This document shows positions 12,012-19,885 of a stretch of DNA of 32,805 bases, in pieces. The notes below the pieces were generated by a model, which searched no databases, was not told the DNA's origin, and worked only from the letters and a program-made list of their open reading frames with translations. The stretch is from Corallococcus llansteffanensis (lineage in GTDB: Bacteria; Myxococcota; Myxococcia; Myxococcales; Myxococcaceae), in NCBI RefSeq assembly GCF_003612055.1, contig NZ_RAWB01000034.1, forward strand, positions 1 through 32,805, written 5' to 3'. The position numbers and the translations under genes are program-made. Each line of letters opens with the position of its first letter. Within the stretch, counting starts at the first letter, position 1.

Positions 12012-13596
12012 CGAGCAGCCCCTTCAGCGAATCGAGCGTGTCCGCGTCACGGGCCGTCTTGTCCGCGCGCCAGCGGGCGATGCGGGGGAAGCGCAGCGCG
12101 ATGCCGGACTTGTGGCGCGGCGAGGGGGCGATGGCCTCGAAGTGCAGCTCGAAGACCTGCTCCGGATCCACCGAGCGCACCGGCCCGAACTTCTCGCGCG
12201 TGTGGGCGCGGATCCACCGGTCCAGCCGGCCGATCTCCTCGTCGGTGAGGCCCGAGTACGCCTTCGTCACTGGCAGCAGGTCCTCGCCGTTCCACACCGC
12301 GAACGTGTAGTCCGTGTAGAGCGACGAGCGCCGGCCGTGTCCCGGATGCGCGTAGAGCAGCACCGCGTCCACCGTGTACGGGTCGATCTTCCACTTCCAC
12401 CAGTCGCCGCGCTTGCGCCCCGTCTGGTACGCCGAATCCAGGCGCTTGATCATCAGGCCCTCGACGTTGCGCGAGCGGGACTCCTTGCGCAGCTCGGCCA
12501 GGGCCTCCCATGAGGGCGACGTCACCGACGGGGAGAGGGGAAGGAGTGGGTGGTCCTTCAGCAGCGCCTCCAGCCTCGCGCGGCGCTCGCGCAGCGGCAG
12601 CTCCCGCACGTCCTTTCCGTCCTGCTCCAGCAGGTCGTAGACGACGAACGCGGCCGGGGCTTCCGCCAGCACCTTGGGCGTGAGCTTCTGCCTTCCAATG
12701 CGACGCTGGAGGCGGGCGAAGGGCAGGGGGACTCCGTCCTCGTAGGCCATCACCTCGCCGTCGAGCACCGTGCCCTCGGGCAGCGCGCGGGCGGCCTCGG
12801 TGATTTCAGGGAAGCGCTCGGTGATCAGCTCCTCGCCGCGACTCCAGAGGAACACGTCGCCCTGGCGGCGGATGAGCTGTCCCCGGATGCCGTCCCACTT
12901 CCATTCGACGAGCCAGTCGCTCAGCGCGCCCAATGACTCCGGTGCCTGCTCCAGCGGCGAGGCGAGGTAGTACGGATAGGGGCGCGACACGTGCCCGTCC
13001 GAGACATCCGGGGCCACGAGCTGCGCGAAGAACTCGCGCGTGGGCGTCCACGTCCCCATCAACCGGTGCGCCACGCTGGGCGGCGGCAGGCCCGTGACCT
13101 GCGCGATGGCTCGCACCACCAGCGTGTTGGACACGCCCACGCGCAGCTCGCCCGTGAGCATCTTGTTGAGGAGGAACAGCTCGCGGCGGGGCATGGACTT
13201 CCACCAGCCCACCACGCGCTCGCGCTGCTCCGAGGCGTCCAGGCCTCGCAGCGGCAGCAGGCGCTCTTCCAGCCAGGTGGAGAGGGGAAGCTCCTCGGCG
13301 TGCTCGGGCGGGAGGTTCGCTCCGTCGAGCAGCAGCGCGATGACCTCCGCGAGGTCTCCCACCGACGCGTAGACCTCGTCGAAGAGCCAGTCGGAGATGC
13401 CGGTCAGCTCCTGCGTCCAGCCCACCAGCAGCTTCGACGTGAGCAGCCGCTTGAGCTTCTGGCCCGTGAGGAAGAACAGGCCCCACGCGGCGTCCTCGGG
13501 CGGCGTCTCTCGGAAGTAGCGCGCCATCGCATCCACCTTCGCGTTGGTGGACGTCGTCTGGTCGAGCGTGTCGTACAGGTCGGCCAGTCTGCGCAC
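11998..13596 (-). CDS. ATP-dependent DNA ligase of the repair cassette
   Basis: A 532-residue ATP-dependent ligase. An N-terminal DNA-binding domain (about 1-200; begins VRRLADLYDTLDQ) precedes the adenylyltransferase domain. There the nucleotidyl-accepting lysine is K233 in EWKWDGIRG (motif I). Further along are VEGLMIKR (motif IV) and WWKWKID (motif V), followed by the OB-fold domain. The enzyme seals nicks in duplex DNA through a ligase-AMP intermediate. It is separate from the NAD-dependent replicative LigA, which is not in this window. The start codon is GTG, with GGAGGA 8 nt upstream, 3 nt after the exonuclease stop. No Ku or polymerase domain is nearby, so this is the Lhr/exonuclease-type cassette and not the LigD end-joining system. 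Confidence 0.95.
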   Translation of the reverse strand: MRRLADLYDTLDQTTSTNAKVDAMARYFRETPPEDAAWGLFFLTGQKLKRLLTSKLLVGWTQELTGISDWLFDEVYASVGDLAEVIALLLDGANLPPEHAEELPLSTWLEERLLPLRGLDASEQRERVVGWWKSMPRRELFLLNKMLTGELRVGVSNTLVVRAIAQVTGLPPPSVAHRLMGTWTPTREFFAQLVAPDVSDGHVSRPYPYYLASPLEQAPESLGALSDWLVEWKWDGIRGQLIRRQGDVFLWSRGEELITERFPEITEAARALPEGTVLDGEVMAYEDGVPLPFARLQRRIGRQKLTPKVLAEAPAAFVVYDLLEQDGKDVRELPLRERRARLEALLKDHPLLPLSPSVTSPSWEALAELRKESRSRNVEGLMIKRLDSAYQTGRKRGDWWKWKIDPYTVDAVLLYAHPGHGRRSSLYTDYTFAVWNGEDLLPVTKAYSGLTDEEIGRLDRWIRAHTREKFGPVRSVDPEQVFELHFEAIAPSPRHKSGIALRFPRIARWRADKTARDADTLDSLKGLLDVAH

Positions 13597-13599
13597 GCG

Positions 13600-14622
13600 T
13601 CAGTCCTCCGCTTCGCCCTCGAAGGGCGTGGCGAGCGGCGAGGCATCCACGCCCCGCTCCCGCAGGTAGTGCGACAGGGAATCCGTCTGGCCGTGGGTGA
13701 CGAGCACCTTCTCCGCCTGCGTGTCCGCCACCGTGCGCAAGAGGTCCGGCCAGTCCGCGTGATCCGACAGCACGAAGCCCCGGTCGAAGCCCCGGCGGCG
13801 CCGGTTGCCTCGCACGCGCATCCATCCGGATGCGAACGCGGTCTCCGCTTCACCGAAACGGCGCATCCACGTGGAGCCGCCCGCGCTGGGAGGCGCCAGC
13901 ACCAGCGCCCCCGCGAACGAAGTGCCCTTCTCCGTTTCCGACACCAGCTGCGTGGGCAGCATCTCCACACCTGCCTCGCGGTACGCCGTGACGAGCCCGT
14001 TGACCGCGCCGTGCACGAACGCGGGCCGGTCCGTCAGCTTCCCCAGCTCCGCGAGCAGCCGCTGCGCCTTGCCCAGCGCGTAGCAGAACAGCACCGCTGA
14101 ACGGCCCGCCTCGCGGTTCATGTCCCACCAGCGCAGGATGTCCTGGGCCACGAGGCGCGGATCATCCCAGCGGTAGATGGGCAGACCGAACGTGGCCTCG
14201 GTGATGAACGTGTGGCAGCGCACCACCTCGAAGGGCGCGCACGTGGGGTCTGGCGTGCGCTTGTAGTCGCCGGAGACGACCCAGACTTCACCCTGGTGCT
14301 CGATGCGGATCTGCGCGCTGCCCAACACGTGCCCCGCCGGGTGGAAGCTCACGGTGGTGTCGCCCACGGTCAACTTCTCGCCGTACTCCAGCGTGTCGAT
14401 GACCGCGTCCGCGCCCAGCCGCCGCTGCAACAGGCCCAGACCCACGCGGGCACCCAGGTAGCGCTGGCTGCCGCTCCTCGCGTGGTCGCCGTGCGCGTGC
14501 GTGACGAGTGCCCGCTCCACCGGGCGCCAGGGGTCGATGTAGAAGTTCCCCGCCCGGCAGTACAGGCCCTGGGGCGTCACGGAAACCAGCGGCGGTCGGT
14601 CCTGGAAGGAAGCGGAGCCCAC
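13600..14622 (-). CDS. Ligase-associated DNA damage response exonuclease (MBL fold)
   Basis: A 340-residue metallo-beta-lactamase/beta-CASP-like nuclease. The metal motif is HAHGDH (42-47). The later ligands H98 (PAGHVLGS) and D119 (SGDYKRT) follow in order, and SDHADW and VTHGQ are near the C-terminus. It is related to the SNM1/Pso2 and CPSF-73 groups. In this cassette it is annotated as an exonuclease that processes DNA ends before ligation. The start is probably the GTG at 14622, but AGAGGA is only 2 nt upstream, which is too close to be ideal; no in-frame ATG lies nearby. It is the first gene of the five-gene minus-strand group, and its upstream region is shared with a divergent gene. Confidence 0.92.
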   Translation of the reverse strand: MGSASFQDRPPLVSVTPQGLYCRAGNFYIDPWRPVERALVTHAHGDHARSGSQRYLGARVGLGLLQRRLGADAVIDTLEYGEKLTVGDTTVSFHPAGHVLGSAQIRIEHQGEVWVVSGDYKRTPDPTCAPFEVVRCHTFITEATFGLPIYRWDDPRLVAQDILRWWDMNREAGRSAVLFCYALGKAQRLLAELGKLTDRPAFVHGAVNGLVTAYREAGVEMLPTQLVSETEKGTSFAGALVLAPPSAGGSTWMRRFGEAETAFASGWMRVRGNRRRRGFDRGFVLSDHADWPDLLRTVADTQAEKVLVTHGQTDSLSHYLRERGVDASPLATPFEGEAED

Positions 14623-14762
14623 GGTCCTCTAGAGGTAACGAGGCCCGGGAGAGGGGGCTACCCACGGAGGAATGGGGCCTGCCGCTCCGCTGACAAGGGG
14701 GCGGCCGTGCAGCCAGGCGCTGCTTGCAGCCCATAGGACGAAGCCAGCGACCGGAGGGCCCC

Positions 14763-14791
14763 TTGGATGGCATGCGCGAACGGGGGATAAA
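14763..14791 (+). promoter_or_regulatory. Candidate promoter for the SH3-domain protein gene
   Basis: TTGGAT (14763-14768) and GATAAA (14786-14791) are separated by 17 nt, which is the optimal spacing; they match the sigma-70 consensus at about 3/6 and 4/6. The implied start site is about 35 nt before the ATG at 14833. The divergent gap (14623-14832) also holds a TTGTCA hexamer on the minus strand (14691-14696), which lacks a convincing -10 for the repair cassette. Confidence 0.35.
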
Positions 14792-14832
14792 CCCGGGACA
14801 CCCCGTCCGCCCCACCGCTCCTCCGAACCTCC

Positions 14833-15723
14833 ATGATGACGCCCACCCTGCTGCTGACCCTGGCGCTGGCCCAGGCTGAACCGTCGCTCCTCGAGTACAG
14901 CGTGTCGTCGGAGACCACGGAGTCGGTGCCGCCGGAGGACTTCCAGGTCACCGCGTTCGAGCCGGGCCAGACGCTCTACCTGGGCGTGGACGAGGCCAAC
15001 CTGCGCGCCACCGCGGCGGCGGACGGGGCCGTGGTCCAGACGTTGATGCTGGGCACCCGCGTGCGCGTCGTCGCCGCGGGCACGCGCGCGAAGGTCGGCG
15101 AGTACGTCAACGCCTGGTACCAGGTGGCGGTCGAGGACGCGAAGGCGCCGAAGGGCTCCGCGCCGGTTACCGGCTGGGTCTTCGGCAACACGCTCACGCC
15201 GTTCCGCTTCGAGGCCGACCTGGACGGCGACGGCGAGTTGGAAGTGGCCACGGTGGTGATGAGCAACGACTTCAAGGCCCGCGTGCGCGTGCTGGAGCCG
15301 AACGTGAAGCCGCCGCGCCGCGTGTCGAGCGTGGACGTGCCGGTGGCGTCCGAGTCGTACGGCAGCGGCAAGGGGGGCCCGGCGGAGGTGAAGCTCGTCG
15401 CGGCGAAGAAGGCGGGGATGGCGCTGTTGATGGTGGACTCCCGGCCGGAGCGCTGCGGCGACTTCGTCACCTCGTACGTCAGCTACACGGTGCCGGAGAA
15501 GAAGAAGGGCGTGCTCGGCAAGGCGAAGCTCGCGCTGGAGCTGGGCGGGCTGTCCGACCCGCCGACCATCGCCACGTTCAAGGTCTCCTTCCAGCCGGCG
15601 GCGAAGCGCGCCCAGGTGACTCGGACGAGCGTCGAGGAGGACGAGAAGGGGCGCGAGCGGAAGAACACCCGGCGCGAGTTGTATCAATGGCAGGACGGCG
15701 TGTTCGCGGAAGTGAAGCCGTAG
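14833..15723 (+). CDS. Exported SH3-like domain protein of unknown function
   Basis: A 296-residue protein with a short signal peptide (MMTPTLLLTLALAQA, probable cleavage near residue 15). Residues about 46-122 look like a bacterial SH3 domain: NLRATAAADGAVV, then GTRVRVV, NAWYQVAV and GWVFGNTLTP. A DLDGDGELEVA segment (129-139) is a Ca-loop-like DxDxDG motif, as in FG-GAP/VCBS-type repeats, beginning a beta-rich C-terminal half. The C-terminus is rich in Lys, Arg and Glu. Bacterial SH3 domains often bind peptidoglycan or other envelope partners, so an envelope role is a guess. I do not recognise a named family. Two in-frame ATG codons (14833, 14836) are possible starts. It lies 71 nt before trpE, separated by two GC-rich hairpins, and has no obvious metabolic link to it. 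Confidence 0.85.
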   Translation: MMTPTLLLTLALAQAEPSLLEYSVSSETTESVPPEDFQVTAFEPGQTLYLGVDEANLRATAAADGAVVQTLMLGTRVRVVAAGTRAKVGEYVNAWYQVAVEDAKAPKGSAPVTGWVFGNTLTPFRFEADLDGDGELEVATVVMSNDFKARVRVLEPNVKPPRRVSSVDVPVASESYGSGKGGPAEVKLVAAKKAGMALLMVDSRPERCGDFVTSYVSYTVPEKKKGVLGKAKLALELGGLSDPPTIATFKVSFQPAAKRAQVTRTSVEEDEKGRERKNTRRELYQWQDGVFAEVKP

Positions 15724-15730
15724 CTGAAGG

Positions 15731-15766
15731 GCCCGGAAGGCCGGGCACCCGGGCGCCCCTCCGGGT
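15731..15766 (+). terminator. Two tandem GC-rich hairpins between the SH3 gene and trpE
   Basis: GCCCGG-AAGG-CCGGGC (15731-15746) is directly followed by ACCCGG-N8-CCGGGT (15747-15766). Both stems are perfect 6-bp. No T-run follows, so it is not a textbook intrinsic terminator, but high-GC bacteria often use such structures. It could end the SH3 transcript or shape the trpE leader. Confidence 0.4.
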
Positions 15767-15794
15767 GGTGGATGAGGGGCCAGGGCAATCGACC

Positions 15795-17291
15795 ATGGAT
15801 GCGCAGGAGCGGAAGGCAGCCTACCGGAAGCACGCGGAGTCAGGTCTTGCGGTGCCGGTGTCGGTGGAACTGCCGGCGGACCTGGACACGCCGCTGTCGG
15901 CATACCTGAAGCTGGGCGGCGGAGGCCGCGGCTTCATCCTCGAGTCGTGCTACGGCGGCGAGCGCTTCGGGCGCTACAGCCACGTGGGCGCGAACCCGGC
16001 GGGCCGCGTGCGGCTGGACGGCGACGGGCTCACGTTGTGGCGGGGCTCGCACGAGGAGCGTCGCGAGGGCCGCCCCCTGGACGTGCTGCGCACCCTGTGG
16101 CGCGAGCTCTCCGTGGCCACGCTCCCGGGCGAGGCGCCCTTCCTGGGCGGGCTCGTGGGCTACCTGGGCTACAACGCCACCTCGTGGTTCGAGCCGCGCG
16201 TGCCGGACCGGCACCCGCGCGACACCGGCTTCCCGGACTCGGAATGGCTGGTGGCCGAGGACTTCGTCACCCACGACACGCGCACCCAGACGCTCAAGGC
16301 CATCGCCATCGCCCGGCCCGCCCTGCACGGCAGCGTCGCGGCGGCGCTGAAGGACGCGGAGGCGCGCGCCGAAGCCATGGCGGAGAAGCTGCGCCGGCCG
16401 CTGCCGCCGGAGGCCTACGCGCCGGCCCCCGCGCAGAAGAACGCCCCCGCGCCCGTCGCGTGTTGGGACCGCGAGGGCTACGCCGCCGCGGTGGACAAGG
16501 TGAAGGAGTACGTCCGCGCCGGGGACTGCTTCCAGGCGGTGCTCGCGCGGCGCTTCGAGGCGAAGGGCGCCATCCCGCCGCTGTCGCTCTACCGGGCGCT
16601 GCGGCGGGTGAACCCGTCGCCATACCTGTTCCTCGTGGACCTGGGCGAGGCCCGCGCGCTGGTGGGTGCTTCGCCGGAGCTGCTGGTGCAGGTGCGCGAC
16701 GGGGACGTGGTGGTGCGGCCCATCGCGGGCACGCGCCGCCGGGGCGGCTCCGAGGCCGAGGACGTCGCGCTGGAGAAGGAGCTGCTCGCGGACGAGAAGG
16801 AGCGCGCCGAGCACATCATGCTGGTGGACCTGGGCCGCAATGACGTGGGCCGGGTCGCGGCGCCGGGCACGGTGCGCATCGAAGACCTGATGATCATCGA
16901 GCGCTACAGCCACGTGATGCACATCGTGTCCCAGGTGCGCGGCAAGCTGGACACGACGCGCTTCGACGCGCTGGATGCGCTGGCGAGCACCTTCCCGGCG
17001 GGCACCGTGTCGGGGGCTCCCAAGATTCGCGCGATGCAGATCATCGACGAGCTGGAGCCCATGCGGCGCGGGCCCTATGCCGGCGCGGTGGGCTACCTGT
17101 CCTTCTGCGGCACGCTGGACGTGGCCATCGCGCTGCGCACCTTCTTCGTGGATGGCGACCGCACCATGTGGACCGCTGGCGCGGGGCTGGTGGCGGACTC
17201 GGATCCGATGAAGGAAGCGGACGAAACCGAAGCGAAGGCGGGCGCCATGGCCGCCGCGCTGCGCCTCGCGCGCGAGGGAGGTGGGCGATGA
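15795..17291 (+). CDS. trpE: Anthranilate synthase component I
   Basis: A 498-residue chorismate-using enzyme. It converts chorismate and ammonia (or glutamine with TrpG) to anthranilate, the first committed step of Trp synthesis. FILES near the N-terminus (VELPADLDTPLSAYL, then GFILESCYGGE) corresponds to the LLES-type motif that binds feedback Trp, so allosteric inhibition is likely. The catalytic half contains GTRRRGGSEAED, ELLADEKERAEHIMLVDLGRNDVG, SHVMHIVS and the C-terminal GAGLVADSDP-E-E motif. The open frame runs upstream into the SH3 gene, but the family N-terminus fits the ATG at 15795. The ribosome site is weak (AGGG about 9 nt upstream). The stop overlaps the trpG start as ATGA. 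Confidence 0.96.
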   Translation: MDAQERKAAYRKHAESGLAVPVSVELPADLDTPLSAYLKLGGGGRGFILESCYGGERFGRYSHVGANPAGRVRLDGDGLTLWRGSHEERREGRPLDVLRTLWRELSVATLPGEAPFLGGLVGYLGYNATSWFEPRVPDRHPRDTGFPDSEWLVAEDFVTHDTRTQTLKAIAIARPALHGSVAAALKDAEARAEAMAEKLRRPLPPEAYAPAPAQKNAPAPVACWDREGYAAAVDKVKEYVRAGDCFQAVLARRFEAKGAIPPLSLYRALRRVNPSPYLFLVDLGEARALVGASPELLVQVRDGDVVVRPIAGTRRRGGSEAEDVALEKELLADEKERAEHIMLVDLGRNDVGRVAAPGTVRIEDLMIIERYSHVMHIVSQVRGKLDTTRFDALDALASTFPAGTVSGAPKIRAMQIIDELEPMRRGPYAGAVGYLSFCGTLDVAIALRTFFVDGDRTMWTAGAGLVADSDPMKEADETEAKAGAMAAALRLAREGGGR

Positions 17292-17851
17292 TCCTCGTCA
17301 TCGACAACTACGACTCGTTCACCTTCAACCTCGTGCAGCTGCTCTACACGCTGGGGGCGGAGGTGAAGGTCGTCCGCAACGACGCGCTGGATGCCGCGGG
17401 AGTCGCGGCGTCGGGCGCGTCCCACCTGGTGGTGTCTCCGGGGCCCTGCACGCCGCATGAAGCCGGGGTGAGCGTGACGGCCATCTCCCAGTCGCGCGTG
17501 CCGGTGCTGGGCGTGTGCCTGGGGCACCAGTCCATTGGCGCGGCGTTCGGCGGGCAGGTGGTGCGCGCGCCGGAGCCCGTGCACGGCAAGGCGGCGCGCA
17601 TCCAGCACGGCGGCACCGGCGTGTTCACCGGGTTGAGCCAGGGGTTCCAGGCGGCGCGCTACCACTCACTGGTGGTGGCGGCGGAGTCGCTGCCCAGGGA
17701 GTTGGAAGCGACGGCGTGGAGCCAGGACGGTCTGGTGATGGCGCTCAAGCACCGGACGCGGCCGGTGGTGGGCTTCCAGTTCCATCCGGAGAGCGTGCTC
17801 ACGCCGGAAGGGCCAGCGCTGGTGCGCAACTTCCTGGAGGGGCGGCTGTAG
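17288..17851 (+). CDS. trpG: Anthranilate synthase component II (glutamine amidotransferase)
   Basis: The 187-residue class I glutamine amidotransferase supplies ammonia to TrpE. MILVIDNYDSFTFNLVQ is the classic start. The triad is C77 (GVCLGHQ), H166 and E168 (FQFHPES). The oxyanion strand SPGPC (50-54) is present. Some bacteria share this subunit with p-aminobenzoate synthase; there is no pabB here, but dual use cannot be excluded. The ATG overlaps the trpE stop (ATGA) and has GGGAGG 6 nt upstream, so both strong initiation and coupling are expected. The gene ends 3 nt from the stop of the convergent phosphatase gene. Confidence 0.96.
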   Translation: MILVIDNYDSFTFNLVQLLYTLGAEVKVVRNDALDAAGVAASGASHLVVSPGPCTPHEAGVSVTAISQSRVPVLGVCLGHQSIGAAFGGQVVRAPEPVHGKAARIQHGGTGVFTGLSQGFQAARYHSLVVAAESLPRELEATAWSQDGLVMALKHRTRPVVGFQFHPESVLTPEGPALVRNFLEGRL

Positions 17852-17860
17852 CGCTCAGCC
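17844..17860. terminator. Hairpin spanning both stop codons of convergent trpG and phosphatase genes
   Basis: GGCTG (17844-17848) and CAGCC (17856-17860) form a perfect 5-bp stem with a 7-nt loop. The trpG stop TAG is in the loop, and the opposing gene's stop (17855-17857) straddles the loop edge. It is the only inverted repeat at this 3-nt convergent junction, but it is short and has no T-tract. Confidence 0.25.
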
Positions 17861-18451
17861 CTTGAGGTGCGTGGTGTCGTTCCAGCTCACGAGGACCGGT
17901 TGCGCGCCGCCGGCCTCGGAGCTCAGGACGCTGATGGACGCGGTGTCCAGGTGGAACAGCCTGCCTCCGTCCGGAGGCAGGCCCAGCCAGCGCGCCGCGA
18001 GGATGCGCAGCACGTGGCCGTGGGCGAAGAGGAGCACGTCGTCCTGGAGGGCGCGGGCGTCCGCGATGACGCGGTCCACGCGGGCGGCCACCTGCTCCAG
18101 CGTCTCCCCGTTGGGGACGCCGTCGCGCCAGAGCGTCCATCCCGGGCGGGTGGTGCGGATGTCCGCGCCGGTGCGGCCCTCGTAGTCGCCGTAGTCGAAC
18201 TCCATCAGGTCGTCGCGCTTCTGGACCACGTCGCCGTAGCCGGCGAGCACGCAGGTCTCCAGGGCGCGCGCCAGCGGGCTCGACCACACGGCGGCGAAGC
18301 TCCAGGCGCGCAGGGGAGCGCCGAGCTGCGCTCCCATCTTCCGCCCATCCTCCAGCAGGGGCAGGTCGGTGCGGCCGGTGTGCTGGCTGCTGCGGCTCCA
18401 CTCCGTCTCACCGTGACGGACGAGGACCACCTGGGGCGCGCGAGTCTTCAT
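17855..18451 (-). CDS. Histidine phosphatase family protein (phosphoglycerate mutase-like)
   Basis: A 198-residue histidine-acid-phosphatase-clan protein. The phosphoryl-accepting histidine is H13 in LVRHGETEW. The other pocket residues are R62 (SSPLARALET), E84 (LMEFDYGDYEG) and H144 (FAHGHVLR). Known relatives include cofactor-dependent phosphoglycerate mutase, alpha-ribazole phosphatase (CobC) and broad phosphatases. The length and the MEFDYGDYEGRT segment resemble the small phosphatase branch rather than true glycolytic mutase. The substrate is unknown. The ATG is at 18451. It is followed convergently by trpG, and a GNAT gene lies 51 nt upstream on the same strand, possibly co-transcribed. 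No link to tryptophan metabolism is evident. Confidence 0.92.
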   Translation of the reverse strand: MKTRAPQVVLVRHGETEWSRSSQHTGRTDLPLLEDGRKMGAQLGAPLRAWSFAAVWSSPLARALETCVLAGYGDVVQKRDDLMEFDYGDYEGRTGADIRTTRPGWTLWRDGVPNGETLEQVAARVDRVIADARALQDDVLLFAHGHVLRILAARWLGLPPDGGRLFHLDTASISVLSSEAGGAQPVLVSWNDTTHLKG

Positions 18452-18502
18452 GCGGCCAATCTGCGCCAGCAGGGGGCCGGATGGGTGGGAAAACGCCCGG
18501 GG

Positions 18503-19045
18503 CTACTTCTTCCGTGTCCGCCACTCCTCACGGCTCTGGCCCCAGATCTCCATGGGGTCCTTTTCGTAGGGCGCCGGCAGGTAGTCCATGCGCAGGAAGC
18601 GGGAGCCCAGGCGCTGGGCCACCTGCTTCGACGGCGTGTTCTCCGGGATGATGGAGTGGATGACCTCCGTCCAGCCCAGGTGGTCAAAGGCCCAGTCGAT
18701 GGTGGCCGCGGAGCTTTCGGAGGCGTAGCCCTTGCCCCAATGTTCGCGCAGCAGGCCCCAGCCGACCTCGGTGCCCGGCCAGCCGTCCGGCTTCCAGGGA
18801 CCGACGCGGCCCACCCACTTCCCCGTGGACTTCTCGAACACGGAGAACATGGCGTAGCCCTGGAGGACCCACGAGCCGGCCATGGCGCAGACCGCCCGCC
18901 ACACATTGGAGCGCGGTTGGAGGCCGCCGATGAACTGCGCGGATTCCGGATCCGCCATCATCGCCGCGAACCCATCCAGGTCCTCCAGCGTGGGCGGCCG
19001 CAGGATGAGGCGCGGGGTCTCGAGGGTAGGGCCCAGGGTGATCAT
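18503..19045 (-). CDS. GNAT-family N-acetyltransferase (RimJ/RimL type)
   Basis: A 180-residue acetyltransferase that begins with LETPRLILRPPTLEDLDGF (8-26), the standard opening of RimJ/RimL-like GNAT proteins. The acetyl-CoA pyrophosphate loop is REHWGKGYASES (100-111), corresponding to Q/RxxGxG/A. Near the end, IIPENTPSKQVAQRLGSR is the usual N-S/K-x-x-A-x-x-LG helix. The acceptor could be a protein N-terminus, an amine or a small molecule; the sequence does not tell. It sits between trpA (48 nt downstream) and the histidine phosphatase on the same strand. It lies directly after trpA, so low-level read-through from the trp operon is possible. Confidence 0.93.
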   Translation of the reverse strand: MITLGPTLETPRLILRPPTLEDLDGFAAMMADPESAQFIGGLQPRSNVWRAVCAMAGSWVLQGYAMFSVFEKSTGKWVGRVGPWKPDGWPGTEVGWGLLREHWGKGYASESSAATIDWAFDHLGWTEVIHSIIPENTPSKQVAQRLGSRFLRMDYLPAPYEKDPMEIWGQSREEWRTRKK

Positions 19046-19093
19046 GTCCGGTCTCCGGGTGTCAGGCTTCGATGCCCGGAGGACCGTACTTCA

Positions 19094-19885
19094 TCAGCGC
19101 TTGAGGCCGCGCTTGATATCCGTGCAGAGCTGCTTCGCCGCCGCCGGCCCGTCCGCGTGCGCGGCGCGCACGAGGGCGCTGCCCACCACGACGCCGTCCG
19201 CGTGGGCCACCAGCGTCTTCGCCTGTTCTCCCGTGGAGATGCCGAAGCCCGCCACCACCGGCACCGACGCGGCCCTGCGCACCAGGTCCAACCGCTCCGA
19301 CAGGTTCGGGGGCAGCTCCGCGCGCATGCCGGTGACGCCCGCCACGGACACGCAGTAGACGAAGCCGCGCGCGTCCTTCGCGATGGCCTCCGCGCGCGCG
19401 GGCGGCGTCGTCGGCGCGCACAGGGGGATGAGGTCCACGCCTTCCGCGTCGAACGCGGCGCGGAGGGCCGCGCTCTCCTCGGGCGGCAGGTCCGGGAGGA
19501 TGGTGCCCGCGATGCCCCGCTCGCGCGCGAGCTTCGCGTAGCGCTCCTCGCCCATGGCCATGATGACGTTCACGTACGTCATGATGACCAGCGGCGTCTC
19601 CGGACAGCGGCGACGCACCTCCGGCACCACCTCGTCCAGCACGCGGCGCAGCGTGGCGCCCGCCTTCAGCGCCCGCTCCGACGCGGCCTGGATGACGGGC
19701 CCGTCCGCGATGGGATCGCTGAACGCCACGCCAATCTCCAGCACGTCCGCGCCGCCCTCCACCATCGCGGCGAACACGTCCACCGACCGCGCGAGATCCG
19801 GGTCTCCCGCCATCGCGTAGGCCACCAGCGCGCCTTCGCCCCGGGCCTTCGCTCGGGCGAACGCCTTGCCCAGCTCGTTGCTCAT
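19094..19885 (-). CDS. trpA: Tryptophan synthase alpha subunit
   Basis: A 263-residue TIM-barrel enzyme that cleaves indole-3-glycerol phosphate to indole and glyceraldehyde 3-phosphate and channels indole to TrpB. The catalytic acids are E50 ([11 protein letters not shown]) and D61 (IADGP). The phosphate-binding end includes VAGFGIST and [11 protein letters not shown]. The open frame continues far upstream, but the ATG at 19885 is the family start and overlaps the trpB stop as ATGA, with GGGGGTG about 7 nt upstream. It is the last gene of the aroF-trp operon. Confidence 0.97.
   Translation of the reverse strand: MSNELGKAFARAKARGEGALVAYAMAGDPDLARSVDVFAAMVEGGADVLEIGVAFSDPIADGPVIQAASERALKAGATLRRVLDEVVPEVRRRCPETPLVIMTYVNVIMAMGEERYAKLARERGIAGTILPDLPPEESAALRAAFDAEGVDLIPLCAPTTPPARAEAIAKDARGFVYCVSVAGVTGMRAELPPNLSERLDLVRRAASVPVVAGFGISTGEQAKTLVAHADGVVVGSALVRAAHADGPAAAKQLCTDIKRGLKR

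Noticed and set aside
14626..14635. Perfect 10-bp palindrome CCTCTAGAGG just before the exonuclease GTG start
   Set aside because: It is short and isolated, contains the likely ribosome-binding AGAGG, and is expected by chance; no further operator evidence was seen.
15724..15794. Possible Trp leader peptide and attenuator before trpE (tandem TGGTGG with two hairpins)
   Set aside because: In the frame that reads the two Trp codons, there is no ATG, GTG or TTG start between the SH3 stop codon and the Trp pair, so no leader peptide can be called.
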